Of a stretch of 64,000 nucleotides of DNA, positions 49,863 through 57,506 are shown piece by piece. The stretch is from positions 6,086 to 70,085 of the forward strand of contig JBJMLA010000100.1 in assembly GCA_045805505.1 (NCBI GenBank), in the 5' to 3' direction. A program made the translations under genes and the position numbers. Below the pieces are notes generated by a model, which saw only the letters and a program-made list of their open reading frames with translations, was not told where the DNA came from and did not search any database. The stretch is from BP-464 sp045805505 (GTDB lineage: Bacteria; Actinomycetota; Thermoleophilia; Solirubrobacterales; Solirubrobacteraceae). Every line of letters begins with the position of its first letter. Positions within the stretch are counted from its first letter, which is position 1.

Positions 49863-50569
49863 CCTACGGGCGGCGCCCCGAAGCCCGCCTTGCGCAGGGC
49901 GCTCGCGCAGGCGCCGTGCAGGACGCTGTCGACGAACGCCTTCGCGGCCTCGCTGTCACGGACGATCGAGATCCCGTAGACGACGGTCGGCTGCAGTCCG
50001 TCGGGTAGCGCGACCGCCCTGAGCTCGTCGGTCGCCATGACGTCTGACGCGTAGACGAACCCCGCGTCCGCGGCCCCGGTCACGAGCTTGCCGACGATGC
50101 TCTTGACGTCGGGCTCCTCGCTGCGGATTGCTCCCTCGATGGCGTGGCGCCGGGCCGCGGGCAGCCGTGCGAGCACCTGCCGCGTGTAGGCGCCGACCGG
50201 AACGGACGCCGACCCCACGACCAGCGCCGCGCTCGCCAGCTGGTCGATCGACGCGATGGAGCTGTCGCGCGGGACCGCCAGGACGAGGCGGTTGGTGGCG
50301 AAGGCCACCGGCGCCTGCACGTCGCCGTCCTCGGCGAGCTGCTGTGGGAGCGCCATGTTCGCCGCCGCGAAGACGTCGATCCCCACGCCCTGGCGGATCT
50401 GCGCCGCGAGATCGTCCGAACCGCCGAACTCGAGCTTCGCGCTCCCGCCGCACTCGGTGAGCGCACCGGTCAGCGACGACGCGGCGGCCACCGTGACCGC
50501 GCCGTGGTCGCCTTTGCCGCCCCCGCACCCGGCCAGCGCGACGAGCGCGACGAGCGCGACGCGCCTCAC
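49859..50569 (-). CDS. modA: molybdate-binding lipoprotein ModA
   Basis: Exported lipoprotein of 236 residues: the signal VALVALVALAGC has a lipobox LAGC, so it is lipid-anchored. The mature part matches ModA: VTVAAASSLTGALTE, EFGGSDDLAAQIRQGVGIDVFAAAN, VAFATNRLVLAVP, and ADAGFVYASDV near the hinge. Residues contacting the oxyanion should be the serines of AAASSL and SDD. It overlaps the regulator gene by four bases and modB by four. Confidence 0.93.
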   Translation of the reverse strand: MRRVALVALVALAGCGGGKGDHGAVTVAAASSLTGALTECGGSAKLEFGGSDDLAAQIRQGVGIDVFAAANMALPQQLAEDGDVQAPVAFATNRLVLAVPRDSSIASIDQLASAALVVGSASVPVGAYTRQVLARLPAARRHAIEGAIRSEEPDVKSIVGKLVTGAADAGFVYASDVMATDELRAVALPDGLQPTVVYGISIVRDSEAAKAFVDSVLHGACASALRKAGFGAPPVG

Positions 50570-50949
50570 GCCGACTCGACCATGACGCTCGTGGCCTTGA
50601 CCGCGGCCACCGCGGGGGCGCCGACCACGAGGCCCAGCTCCTCGACTGCGTCGCGCGTGATCGCCGCGGTGATCCGGTGGGGCCCGGCCTCGATCTCGAC
50701 GAGCGCCATGACACCGTCGACCTCCACGGATCGCACGACACCCGCGAAGCGGTTGCGCGCAGACAGCGTCGCCCCCGTCGTGTGGCGTGCGCTGCCGGGT
50801 CGCAGCCGCGTGACCTCGCGCGCCGGGACCCGGCGGCGGTTGCGGCTGTCGCGGGTGGTGCGCAGCCGGCCCGCGCGGTCCCAGCGGCGCAGCGTGTCGA
50901 TGCTGACCCCGATCGCCTTTGCCGCCTCGCCCAACGACATGTCTTCCAT
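50566..50949 (-). CDS. MerR/BldC-type HTH-TOBE regulator of the molybdate operon
   Basis: Protein of 127 residues. The N-terminus is a MerR/excisionase-like helix-turn-helix (SLGEAAKAIGVSIDTLRRWDRAGRL, then RNRRRVPAREVTRLRPG), and the C-terminus is a TOBE domain of about 65 residues (SARNRFAGVVRSVEVDGVMALVEIEA ... VGAPAVAAVKATSVMV). TOBE binds molybdate, and DNA-binding plus TOBE fusions regulate mod operons; this one differs from ModE by having a MerR-type rather than a winged helix like LysR. It leads the mod operon and is preceded by a candidate operator at 50960-50998. Confidence 0.88.
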   Translation of the reverse strand: MEDMSLGEAAKAIGVSIDTLRRWDRAGRLRTTRDSRNRRRVPAREVTRLRPGSARHTTGATLSARNRFAGVVRSVEVDGVMALVEIEAGPHRITAAITRDAVEELGLVVGAPAVAAVKATSVMVESA

Positions 50950-50959
50950 GCGCGGGAGT

Positions 50960-50998
50960 CTATGCCTAGGCGGTGCATAGGCACAGTGGCGGTTAGGC
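50960..50998. promoter_or_regulatory. candidate operator for the mod regulator
   Basis: CTATGC (50960-50965) and GCATAG (50975-50980) form an inverted repeat with a nine-base spacer. TAGGC also recurs at 50967, 50978 and 50994. These lie between the regulator gene (start 50949) and the divergent dapE gene (start 51007). Position suggests autoregulation; binding is inferred. Confidence 0.45.
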
Positions 50999-51006
50999 TC
51001 CCCGCT

Positions 51007-52050
51007 GTGCGCGACGCCCTTGCCGCCCGGACGCTCGAGCTCGTCGACTTCGCCTCGGAGTCGCGGGACGAGGGCGCGCTCGCCGCGCACGTGCTCGGGC
51101 TGATCCCCGGCGCGCGCGATGCCGGCGACACGTGCGTGCTGGCCGGGGTCACCGAGCGCGGCGACCGGCCGCTCGTGCTGCTCGCCGGCCACCTCGACAC
51201 GGTGCCCGCGCAGGACAACCGGCCCGGGCGCCTCGACGCCGACGCGGTGCACGGGCTCGGCGCCAGCGACATGAAGGCCGGCGTCGCGGTGATGATCGAG
51301 GCGGCGCTGGCGATCGGCGGCGCGCGGACCGTCGACCTCGGCTTCGTGTTCTTCGGCCGCGAGGAGCTGCCGGTGGCCGAATCGGCGCTGACCCCGCTGC
51401 TCGAGCGCGAGCCGGGGCTGCGCAGCGCCGACCTGGCGATCGTGATGGAGCCGACCGACAACGCGATCCAGGCGGGCTGCCTCGGCAACCTCAGCGCGAC
51501 CTGGACGTTCAGCGGCGTGGCCGGGCACTCGGCGCGCCCGTGGCTGGCCGACAACGCGATCCATCGCGCGGCGCACGGGATCGCGGCGCTCGACGCGGTG
51601 GCGGTCGAGGACCACGAGTACGACGGCCTGACCTTCCGCGAGGCGGTGTCCGTCGTCCGCGTCGCCGGCGGCATCGCCGACAACGTGATCCCCGACAGCG
51701 CGACCGCACAGGTCAACTACCGCTACGCCCCGGGCCGTGACCCGGCCGACGCCGAGGCGCGGCTGCGCGGCTGGTGCGAGCCCCACGGCGCGCTGGAGAT
51801 CGTCTCGCATGCGCCGTCGGGCCGGGTGCCCGAGGGCAACCCGCTCGTCGAGCGCCTGCGCGCCGCCGGCGATCTGGCGGTCGAGCCCAAGCAGGCGTGG
51901 ACGCCGGTGGCGGAGTTCGCGCAGGCGGGCGTCGATGCCGTCAACTTCGGGCCGGGCGACCCGCGCTTCGCCCACCGCCGTGACGAGCAGGTCAGCCTCG
52001 CGGCACTGGAGCGCTGCTGGGCCGTCCTGGAGCGCTTCTCGTGCGCCTGA
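51007..52050 (+). CDS. dapE: succinyl-diaminopimelate desuccinylase (M20 family)
   Basis: Zinc peptidase-family enzyme of 347 residues. Metal-binding motifs are present: LAGHLDTVPAQDN (His, Asp), GLGASDMKAGVAVM, FFGREELP (Glu) and VMEPTDN. The dimerisation lid carries AGHSARPWLADNAIHRA. The context, with dapC next to it and dapD/dapF opposite, supports the DapE call over other M20 peptidases. The start is a GTG at 51007; its last ten bases overlap dapC. Confidence 0.88.
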   Translation: MRDALAARTLELVDFASESRDEGALAAHVLGLIPGARDAGDTCVLAGVTERGDRPLVLLAGHLDTVPAQDNRPGRLDADAVHGLGASDMKAGVAVMIEAALAIGGARTVDLGFVFFGREELPVAESALTPLLEREPGLRSADLAIVMEPTDNAIQAGCLGNLSATWTFSGVAGHSARPWLADNAIHRAAHGIAALDAVAVEDHEYDGLTFREAVSVVRVAGGIADNVIPDSATAQVNYRYAPGRDPADAEARLRGWCEPHGALEIVSHAPSGRVPEGNPLVERLRAAGDLAVEPKQAWTPVAEFAQAGVDAVNFGPGDPRFAHRRDEQVSLAALERCWAVLERFSCA

Positions 52051-53198
52051 GCCCGACCCTGACGGGAATGGGCACGTACCCCTTCGTGCGCCTCTCGGAG
52101 GCCCGACGGGCGGCGGAGGCGGCGGGCGTCGACGTCATCGACTTCGGGATGGGCGAGCCGCGGGAGCAGACCCCGGCGTTCATCCGCAACGCAGTGGTCG
52201 CTGCGCTGGAGGCCGAGCCCGTCTCGGCATACCCGAAGGCCGAGGGGCTGCCGGAGGTGCGGGCGGCGATCGCGGCGTGGACGCAGCGGCGCTTCGGCGC
52301 CTCGCTCGATCCGGACACGGAGGTGATTCCGACGCTCGGGTCCAAGGAGGCGGTCTTCGGGCTCGCCCAGGTCGTCGGCGGCCCGGGGGCTCGCATCGGC
52401 GTCCCCTCCCCGGGCTACCCGGTGCCCGTGCGCGGTGCCGCGTTCGCGGGCGCCGAGACGGTCGAGATCCCGCTGCGCGCCGAGCACGGCTGGCTGCCCG
52501 ACCTCGACGCGCTGCCCGACGGGCTGGCGATCCTGTGGCTGAACTACCCGAACAACCCGACGGGGGCCCGGGCGCCGCTCGAGTTCTACGAGCGGGCGCA
52601 GCAGCTCGCGCTGGGTCGGGGCTTCATCGTGGCCAGCGACGAGGCGTACTCCGAGCTGTGGTTCGACGGCGAGCCTCCCCACTCCGCCCTCGAGCTGATC
52701 GACCGCCGCAACGTCATCGTCTTCAACACGCTCTCGAAGCGCTCCTCGATGCCCGGCTACCGCGCGGGCTTCGCGGCGGGTGACCCCGAGCTGATCGCGG
52801 CGCTGAAGAAGTACCGGCCCAACGCCGGTGTGACGCCCCAGACCTTCGTCCAGCGCGCCGCGGCCGCGGCCTGGGGCGACGAGGAGCACGTGGATGCGGT
52901 CCGCGCGCTGTACCGCGAGAAGCGCGACGCCCTCCTCCCCGCGCTGCTGGCGCTCGGCCTCGAGTCCGCCGGCGGCGACGCGACGTTCTTCCTCTGGCTG
53001 CGGACCCCGCAGCCCGACGACGAGGCGTTCGCCACCGCGCTGCTCGCCGACCACGGCCTGGTCGTCGCCCCTGGCTCCTACCTCGGAGCGGGCGGCGCCG
53101 GCCACGTCCGGATCGCCGTCGTCCCGACGCTCGAGCGCTGCCACGAGGCCGCGCAGCGCTTAGGAACGGGGTCTGACCCCGTTTCTAAAGACGGCTAG
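52041..53198 (+). CDS. dapC: succinyldiaminopimelate transaminase DapC
   Basis: PLP aminotransferase class I of 385 residues. Visible PLP residues: the substrate loop YPKAEGLPEVRAAIA, LNYPNNPTGARAP (Asn), SDEAYSELWF (Asp), and NTLSKRSSMPGYRAGF with the Schiff-base lysine in SLSK-like SKRS. Length is normal. The last ten residues (GTGSDPVSKD) are encoded by a palindromic repeat (53160-53188), so the natural C-terminus may have been replaced. Neighbouring dapE, dapD and dapF support the DapC assignment. Confidence 0.88.
   Translation: MRLSPTLTGMGTYPFVRLSEARRAAEAAGVDVIDFGMGEPREQTPAFIRNAVVAALEAEPVSAYPKAEGLPEVRAAIAAWTQRRFGASLDPDTEVIPTLGSKEAVFGLAQVVGGPGARIGVPSPGYPVPVRGAAFAGAETVEIPLRAEHGWLPDLDALPDGLAILWLNYPNNPTGARAPLEFYERAQQLALGRGFIVASDEAYSELWFDGEPPHSALELIDRRNVIVFNTLSKRSSMPGYRAGFAAGDPELIAALKKYRPNAGVTPQTFVQRAAAAAWGDEEHVDAVRALYREKRDALLPALLALGLESAGGDATFFLWLRTPQPDDEAFATALLADHGLVVAPGSYLGAGGAGHVRIAVVPTLERCHEAAQRLGTGSDPVSKDG
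53160..53188. repeat. perfect dyad repeat at the dapC 3' end
   Basis: The dyad is centred on one base (53174): the left arm AGGAACGGGGTC is mirrored by GACCCCGTTTCT with one wobble pair, extending to TTA/TAA on the outside. With a single-base centre it cannot fold as a normal hairpin loop. GGGGTCTGACCCC-type dyads resemble dispersed REP-like elements in other bacteria. Confidence 0.7.
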
Positions 53199-54112
53199 TT
53201 CGCGTGCAGGGCCTCGTTGAGGCCGCCCCAGGAGCCCGTGCGCTGGACCGCCTCGACCGCGCCGGTCTGGCTGTGGCGGCGGAAGAGCATGTTGGAGACG
53301 CCGGAGAGCTCGCGGCCCTTGACGACCTCGCCGTCGGGCAGCGCGATCAGCGTCCCGCCGGTGATGTAGAGGCCGGCCTCGACGACGCACTCGTCGCCGA
53401 GCGAGATCCCGATGCCCGCGTTGGCGCCGAGCAGGCAGCGCTCGCCGATCGAGATGACCTCGCTGCCGCCGCCGGAGAGCGTGCCCATGATTGAGGCGCT
53501 GCCGCCGATGTCGCTGCCGTCGCCGACGACGACGCCCGCGCTGATGCGGCCCTCGACCATCGACGCGCCGAGCGTGCCGGCGTTGTAGTTGACGAAGCCC
53601 TCGTGCATCACCGTCGTGCCCTCCGCGAGGTGGGCGCCGAGCCGCACGCGGTTGCCGTCGGCGATGCGGACGCCCGAGGGGATCACGAAGTCGACCATGC
53701 GCGGGAACTTGTCGATCGCCTTGACGTGCAGCGGCTTGTGGCGGCGCGAGTGCCGCGCGTCGCTGACGCGGTCGGGGTGCATCGGGCCGTGATCGGTCCA
53801 CACGACGTTGGGCAGCACGCCGAAGATGCCGTCGAGGTTGATCTCGCGGGGCCGGACAAGCCGGTGAGACAGGAGGTGCAGCCGCAGGTAGGCGTCGGGA
53901 GCGTCGGCCGGCGGGGCCGAGAGGTCGGCGATCGCCGCCTCGACCTGGACCTCGCGGACGGCACGCACCTCGTCGCTGCCGGTGTCGAAGCGCTGGCTCG
54001 GCGCCTCGGTCCCCAGGACGGGACACGGGTACCAGACGGCAAGCGTCGCCCCCGACTCGCGGTCGACGGTGGCCAGGCCGACGCCTGCGGCGGACTCGGT
54101 GCGCATCGCCAT
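53195..54112 (-). CDS. dapD: tetrahydrodipicolinate N-succinyltransferase DapD
   Basis: Protein of 305 residues with a left-handed beta-helix. The actinobacterial DapD pattern is clear: NVVWTDHGPMHPDRVSDARHSR, AIDKFPRMVDFVIPSGVRIAD, HLAEGTTVMHEGFVNYNAGTLG, and SIGERCLLGANAGIGISLGD. It uses succinyl-CoA to start the succinylase lysine route. The ATG at 54112 shares one base with the dapF stop (TGATG); ATG at 54127 and 54106 are alternatives. Its stop interlocks with the dapC stop in a CTAG. Confidence 0.93.
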   Translation of the reverse strand: MAMRTESAAGVGLATVDRESGATLAVWYPCPVLGTEAPSQRFDTGSDEVRAVREVQVEAAIADLSAPPADAPDAYLRLHLLSHRLVRPREINLDGIFGVLPNVVWTDHGPMHPDRVSDARHSRRHKPLHVKAIDKFPRMVDFVIPSGVRIADGNRVRLGAHLAEGTTVMHEGFVNYNAGTLGASMVEGRISAGVVVGDGSDIGGSASIMGTLSGGGSEVISIGERCLLGANAGIGISLGDECVVEAGLYITGGTLIALPDGEVVKGRELSGVSNMLFRRHSQTGAVEAVQRTGSWGGLNEALHAN

Positions 54113-54879
54113 CACGCTATCGGCCATTCGCCGGAGAACACCGGTTCGGCCCAGCCCGTGAGGTCGACGTGCAGGTCCTCCCCCACGTCGACCGTCAGCT
54201 CGCCGCCGTCGAGCTCGACCGTCACCGGCGAGTCGCCGCCGCGCAGCACATGGGCGACCGCGGCACCGACCGCGCCGGTCCCGGAGCTGAGCGTCTCGCC
54301 GACGCCGCGCTCGAAGATCCGCGCGCGGATGGCACCCGGGCCGGTCTCGGTCCAGAACGACACGTTGGTGCGGTTCTCGAAGCGGGCGTCGTGCTCGATG
54401 GCGGGCCCGATGGCCGGCAGGTCCAGCGCCTCGAGCGCCTCGCGATCCTCGATGCGGACGGCGAACTGCGGGTTGCCGATGCGCACCTCCTGCCCGCGCA
54501 CGCCGCCTGCCTCGGCCTCCTCGCCGATCTGGGCGCGGCCCATGTCGACGCGGCAGGTGCGCTCGTCGAGGATCGTCGGCCGGATCTCGCCGGCGACGGT
54601 CTGCACCGAGAACTGCGCCGCGTCGGTCCAGCCACGGCGGTGCAGGTACATGATCGCCTGACGCACGCCGTTGCCCGACAGCTCGGCCTCGCTGCCGTCG
54701 GGGTTGAAGATGCGGATCCCGGCGACGAAGCCGGGCTCCTGCGCGGGCTCGACGAGCAGGACGCCGTCCGCGCCGATGCCGGTGTGGCGGTCGCACGCGC
54801 GGCGCACCGCGTCGGCGTCGACGGGCTCGGTGACGATCAGGTAGTCGTTGCCGAGCGCCTGCCATTTCTCGAACCTCAT
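54112..54879 (-). CDS. dapF: diaminopimelate epimerase homologue, both catalytic cysteines replaced by serine
   Basis: Protein of 255 residues with the DapF double-barrel fold: FEKWQALGNDYLIV, GIGADGVLLVEP, IFNPDGSEAELSGNGVRQ, and GVGETLSSGTGAVGAAVAH. In E. coli, Cys73 lies in QCGNGARC and Cys217 in QACGSGA. Here the first reads LSGNGVRQ and the second LSSGTGA, so serine takes each position (codons at 54676-54678 and 54283-54285). Such a protein may be poorly active, may use another chemistry, or another gene may supply the activity. Its place between miaA and dapD fits actinobacterial dapF. It overlaps miaA by four bases. Confidence 0.88.
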   Translation of the reverse strand: MRFEKWQALGNDYLIVTEPVDADAVRRACDRHTGIGADGVLLVEPAQEPGFVAGIRIFNPDGSEAELSGNGVRQAIMYLHRRGWTDAAQFSVQTVAGEIRPTILDERTCRVDMGRAQIGEEAEAGGVRGQEVRIGNPQFAVRIEDREALEALDLPAIGPAIEHDARFENRTNVSFWTETGPGAIRARIFERGVGETLSSGTGAVGAAVAHVLRGGDSPVTVELDGGELTVDVGEDLHVDLTGWAEPVFSGEWPIA

Positions 54880-55748
54880 GGGCCGGGCGAGTCTATGGCG
54901 GCGGCGACATCCTCCGGCAAGCGGCCGGTCACGTCGATCGTCAGCGGTCCGGGCAGCTTGCGCAGCCAGGTCAGCTGCCGCCGTGCGTAGTGGCGCGTCC
55001 GCTGCTTCATGGCGTCGATGTCGCCGTCGAGCAGCTGGGTGAAGCCGAGCGCCTGGCGGGCGGTGGTCGAGGCGCCGGCGGCGTCGGCCCGCCGGACCTC
55101 GTCGAGCGCGCCGGCCGCCACCATGGCGTCGACGCGCGCGTCGATCGCCGCGTACAGCGCCTCACGGTCCATGGTCAGCGCGACGAGCCGCGTCGGCCGG
55201 CGGGTCTTGGCGGTCCACAGCTGGTCGTCGGCGGGCGGATACTCGATGCCCTCGTCGAGCAGGGCGAGCGAGCGCGCGAGCCGGCGCGGGTCGGCCGGGT
55301 CCAGCCGCGCGGCGAGATGCGGCGCGCGCTGCAGCAGCTCGGCGTGCAGGGCCGGGGCGCCGCGGGCCTCCAGCGCCTGGGTCCGCACGGGCGGGCGCAT
55401 GTCGAGGTCGGCCAAGGCGGCACGGAGGTACAGGCCCGTGCCTCCCACGACGATCGGCCGGCGGCCCTGCTCGAGGAGCGCGTCGATCTCGGCGTGGGCG
55501 CGCGCGGCGTACTCGCCCGCGCTGAACGTCTCGCTGACCGGCAGGAACGAGATCAGCCGATGCTCGAGCCGCGCTCGCTCCTGGGCGCTCGCCGCTCCCG
55601 TGAGGATCTCGAGGCCCTCATAGACCTGCAGCGCGTCGGCGGACACCGCCACGGGGTCCTCGCCGCGCGCCCGCAGCCGCTCGGCCAGCGCAACGGCGAC
55701 GGCCGTCTTGCCGACGCCGGTGGGACCGAAGAGTGCGATGACCTCCAC
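54876..55748 (-). CDS. miaA: tRNA dimethylallyltransferase MiaA
   Basis: Protein of 290 residues that adds a dimethylallyl group to A37 of tRNAs reading UNN codons. The N-terminal P-loop is LFGPTGVGKTAVA, SADALQVYEGLEILTG holds the tRNA-contact aspartate, and VVGGTGLYLRAAL is the family signature. MiaB, which methylthiolates the same position, is encoded at 59653-60972. Start is a GTG; its stop overlaps dapF by four bases. Confidence 0.94.
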   Translation of the reverse strand: MEVIALFGPTGVGKTAVAVALAERLRARGEDPVAVSADALQVYEGLEILTGAASAQERARLEHRLISFLPVSETFSAGEYAARAHAEIDALLEQGRRPIVVGGTGLYLRAALADLDMRPPVRTQALEARGAPALHAELLQRAPHLAARLDPADPRRLARSLALLDEGIEYPPADDQLWTAKTRRPTRLVALTMDREALYAAIDARVDAMVAAGALDEVRRADAAGASTTARQALGFTQLLDGDIDAMKQRTRHYARRQLTWLRKLPGPLTIDVTGRLPEDVAAAIDSPGP

Positions 55749-55768
55749 AGCCTGGGATCATCCCTGGC

Positions 55769-56560
55769 ATGGAGATCTCCGGCCGTACCGTCCTGCTGAC
55801 CGGCGCCACCGGAGGCATCGGACACGCCATCGCGCGCGCCCTCCATGCCCGCGGGGCGACGCTGATCCTCACGGGCCGGCGGACCGACGTCCTCGAGCCG
55901 CTCGCCGCCGAGGTCTCCGGCACGGCCCTGGCCGCCGACCTCTCGCGCCAGCTCGACGTCCTCAAGCTCATCGAGGACGCCGGCCATGCCGACATCGTCG
56001 TCCACAACGCCGCGCTGCCGGCCTCGGGCGACATCCTCAGCTTCACCCCGGAGGAGCTCGACCGCGCTCTGGACGTGAACCTGCGCGCGCCGATCATCCT
56101 CTCCCGGCACTTCGCCGAGACGCTGAGCGCCAGGGGCAGCGGCCACATCGTGTTCATCTCGTCGCTGTCGGGCAAGACCGGCCAGGCCGGCTCGTCGATC
56201 TACAGCGCCACGAAGTTCGGCCTGCGCGGCCTGGCCCAGGGTCTGCGCGGCGACCTCGCCGCCGCCGGCATCGGCGTCTCCTGCGTGTTCCCGGGCTTCA
56301 TCCGCGACGCGGGCATGTTCCACGAGGCGGGCGCCCAGCTGCCCAAGGGCGTCGGAACGAGCACGCCGGAGGAGGTGGCCCAGGCCGTGGTCACGTCGAT
56401 CGAGCGCAACCGGTTCGAGGTCGACGTCGCGCCCGTGAGCATGCGGGCCATCTCGAGCTTCGCCTCGCTCGCCCCCGCCACCGCCGCGAAGTTCGCCGCG
56501 CGCATGGGGAGCAACAAGATCGCCAAGGATCTCGCCGCGGGGCAGCGCGCGAAGCGCTAG
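55769..56560 (+). CDS. short-chain dehydrogenase/reductase
   Basis: Protein of 263 residues in the classical SDR fold: TGATGGIGHAIA (dinucleotide loop), VVHNAALPASG, ISSLSGKTGQAGSSIYSATKFGLRG with the Ser-Tyr-x3-Lys triad, and FPGFIRDAG. The C-terminal half (FEVDVAPVSMRAISSFASLAP) is extended relative to many SDRs and resembles lipid or polyketide reductases. Substrate and cofactor preference are unknown. It lies on the strand opposite to miaA and mscS. Its TAG interlocks with the mscS stop. Confidence 0.85.
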   Translation: MEISGRTVLLTGATGGIGHAIARALHARGATLILTGRRTDVLEPLAAEVSGTALAADLSRQLDVLKLIEDAGHADIVVHNAALPASGDILSFTPEELDRALDVNLRAPIILSRHFAETLSARGSGHIVFISSLSGKTGQAGSSIYSATKFGLRGLAQGLRGDLAAAGIGVSCVFPGFIRDAGMFHEAGAQLPKGVGTSTPEEVAQAVVTSIERNRFEVDVAPVSMRAISSFASLAPATAAKFAARMGSNKIAKDLAAGQRAKR

Positions 56561-57465
56561 TTGCGCGCCCGGCGGGCGAGGACCTCGAGGACCTCGCTGG
56601 CCAGATGCGAACCGTCCTGCGGGCGCCGTGGTGTCGCGGCGATGCGCAGCACGAGCTCGTCGCCGTCGATCTCCTCCAGCGAGACGTCGGGGCGCCCGCG
56701 CAGCGGCGTCTCCACGTTCTCGCGCAGCAGCGCCTCGATCTGGCCCGGCGTGACGTCGGAGGGCAGCCGCGCCTTGAGGTCGACGGCCTCGGGCTCGCGC
56801 AGCGGCGTCACCGCGACGTTGAGCACGGAGCTGTTGGGCACCATGGTGGTGTTCTCCCCGTAGTCGAAGCTCGTGTACAGCAGGCCCAGCGAGCTGACGA
56901 CGCCCTCGATCTCGATGCCGCTGCCCTGGAGCTTGACGCGGTCGCCGACGCGGAACGGGCGGGCGCTGAGCAGCACCAGCCCCGCGAAGAGGTTGCCGAG
57001 CGTCTGCTGGGCCGCCAGACCGGCGATGATCGCCGTGAACGCTCCACCCACCGCGAGCTGATCGGCGCCCACGCCGGCGATGCGCAGCGCGATCGCGGTG
57101 ATGACGATGATCCCGACCAGGCGGATCAGGAAGCCGACGGTGCCGGCGGTCGGCGGATCCATGCGCCGGAAGAGCGCCGGGCCGAGCAGGCGGCCGGCGT
57201 CGCGCGTGATCGCGTAGCCGAGCATCAGCAGGCCGACGACGGTGACGGCGCGGATCGGCGTGTCTGCGCCCGCGAACTCGTCGCGGCGCGAGTACAGCAC
57301 CAGGATGCCCGCCAGGAGCGGCGCGGCGATCAGTATCTGCAGCCGGGCCCGGCGCAGCGCGCGGCCGCTGACCTGGCGCGCCAGGCCGGCGTCCACCCAC
57401 GTGTGGCTGCGTGTTTCGAAGAGCTGCTTCATGTCTCGGTCTTTGACCTTGCGCCAGAACGCCAT
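56557..57465 (-). CDS. MscS-family mechanosensitive channel
   Basis: Membrane protein of 302 residues. Three or four transmembrane helices occupy about 42-60, 70-90, 108-128 and the pore helix 130-155 (AVGGAFTAIIAGLAAQQTLGNLFAGLVLL), which carries the glycine/alanine pattern of the MscS TM3. The cytosolic beta domain follows, RVGDRVKLQGSGIEIEGVV, and NTTMVPNSSVL. It would release osmolytes on hypo-osmotic shock, complementary to the osmolyte importer at 42141-45525. Confidence 0.9.
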   Translation of the reverse strand: MAFWRKVKDRDMKQLFETRSHTWVDAGLARQVSGRALRRARLQILIAAPLLAGILVLYSRRDEFAGADTPIRAVTVVGLLMLGYAITRDAGRLLGPALFRRMDPPTAGTVGFLIRLVGIIVITAIALRIAGVGADQLAVGGAFTAIIAGLAAQQTLGNLFAGLVLLSARPFRVGDRVKLQGSGIEIEGVVSSLGLLYTSFDYGENTTMVPNSSVLNVAVTPLREPEAVDLKARLPSDVTPGQIEALLRENVETPLRGRPDVSLEEIDGDELVLRIAATPRRPQDGSHLASEVLEVLARRARN

Positions 57466-57506
57466 CGCTATGTGTGGTGCCCGTCACACGAACAGGAAAA
57501 CGCTGC

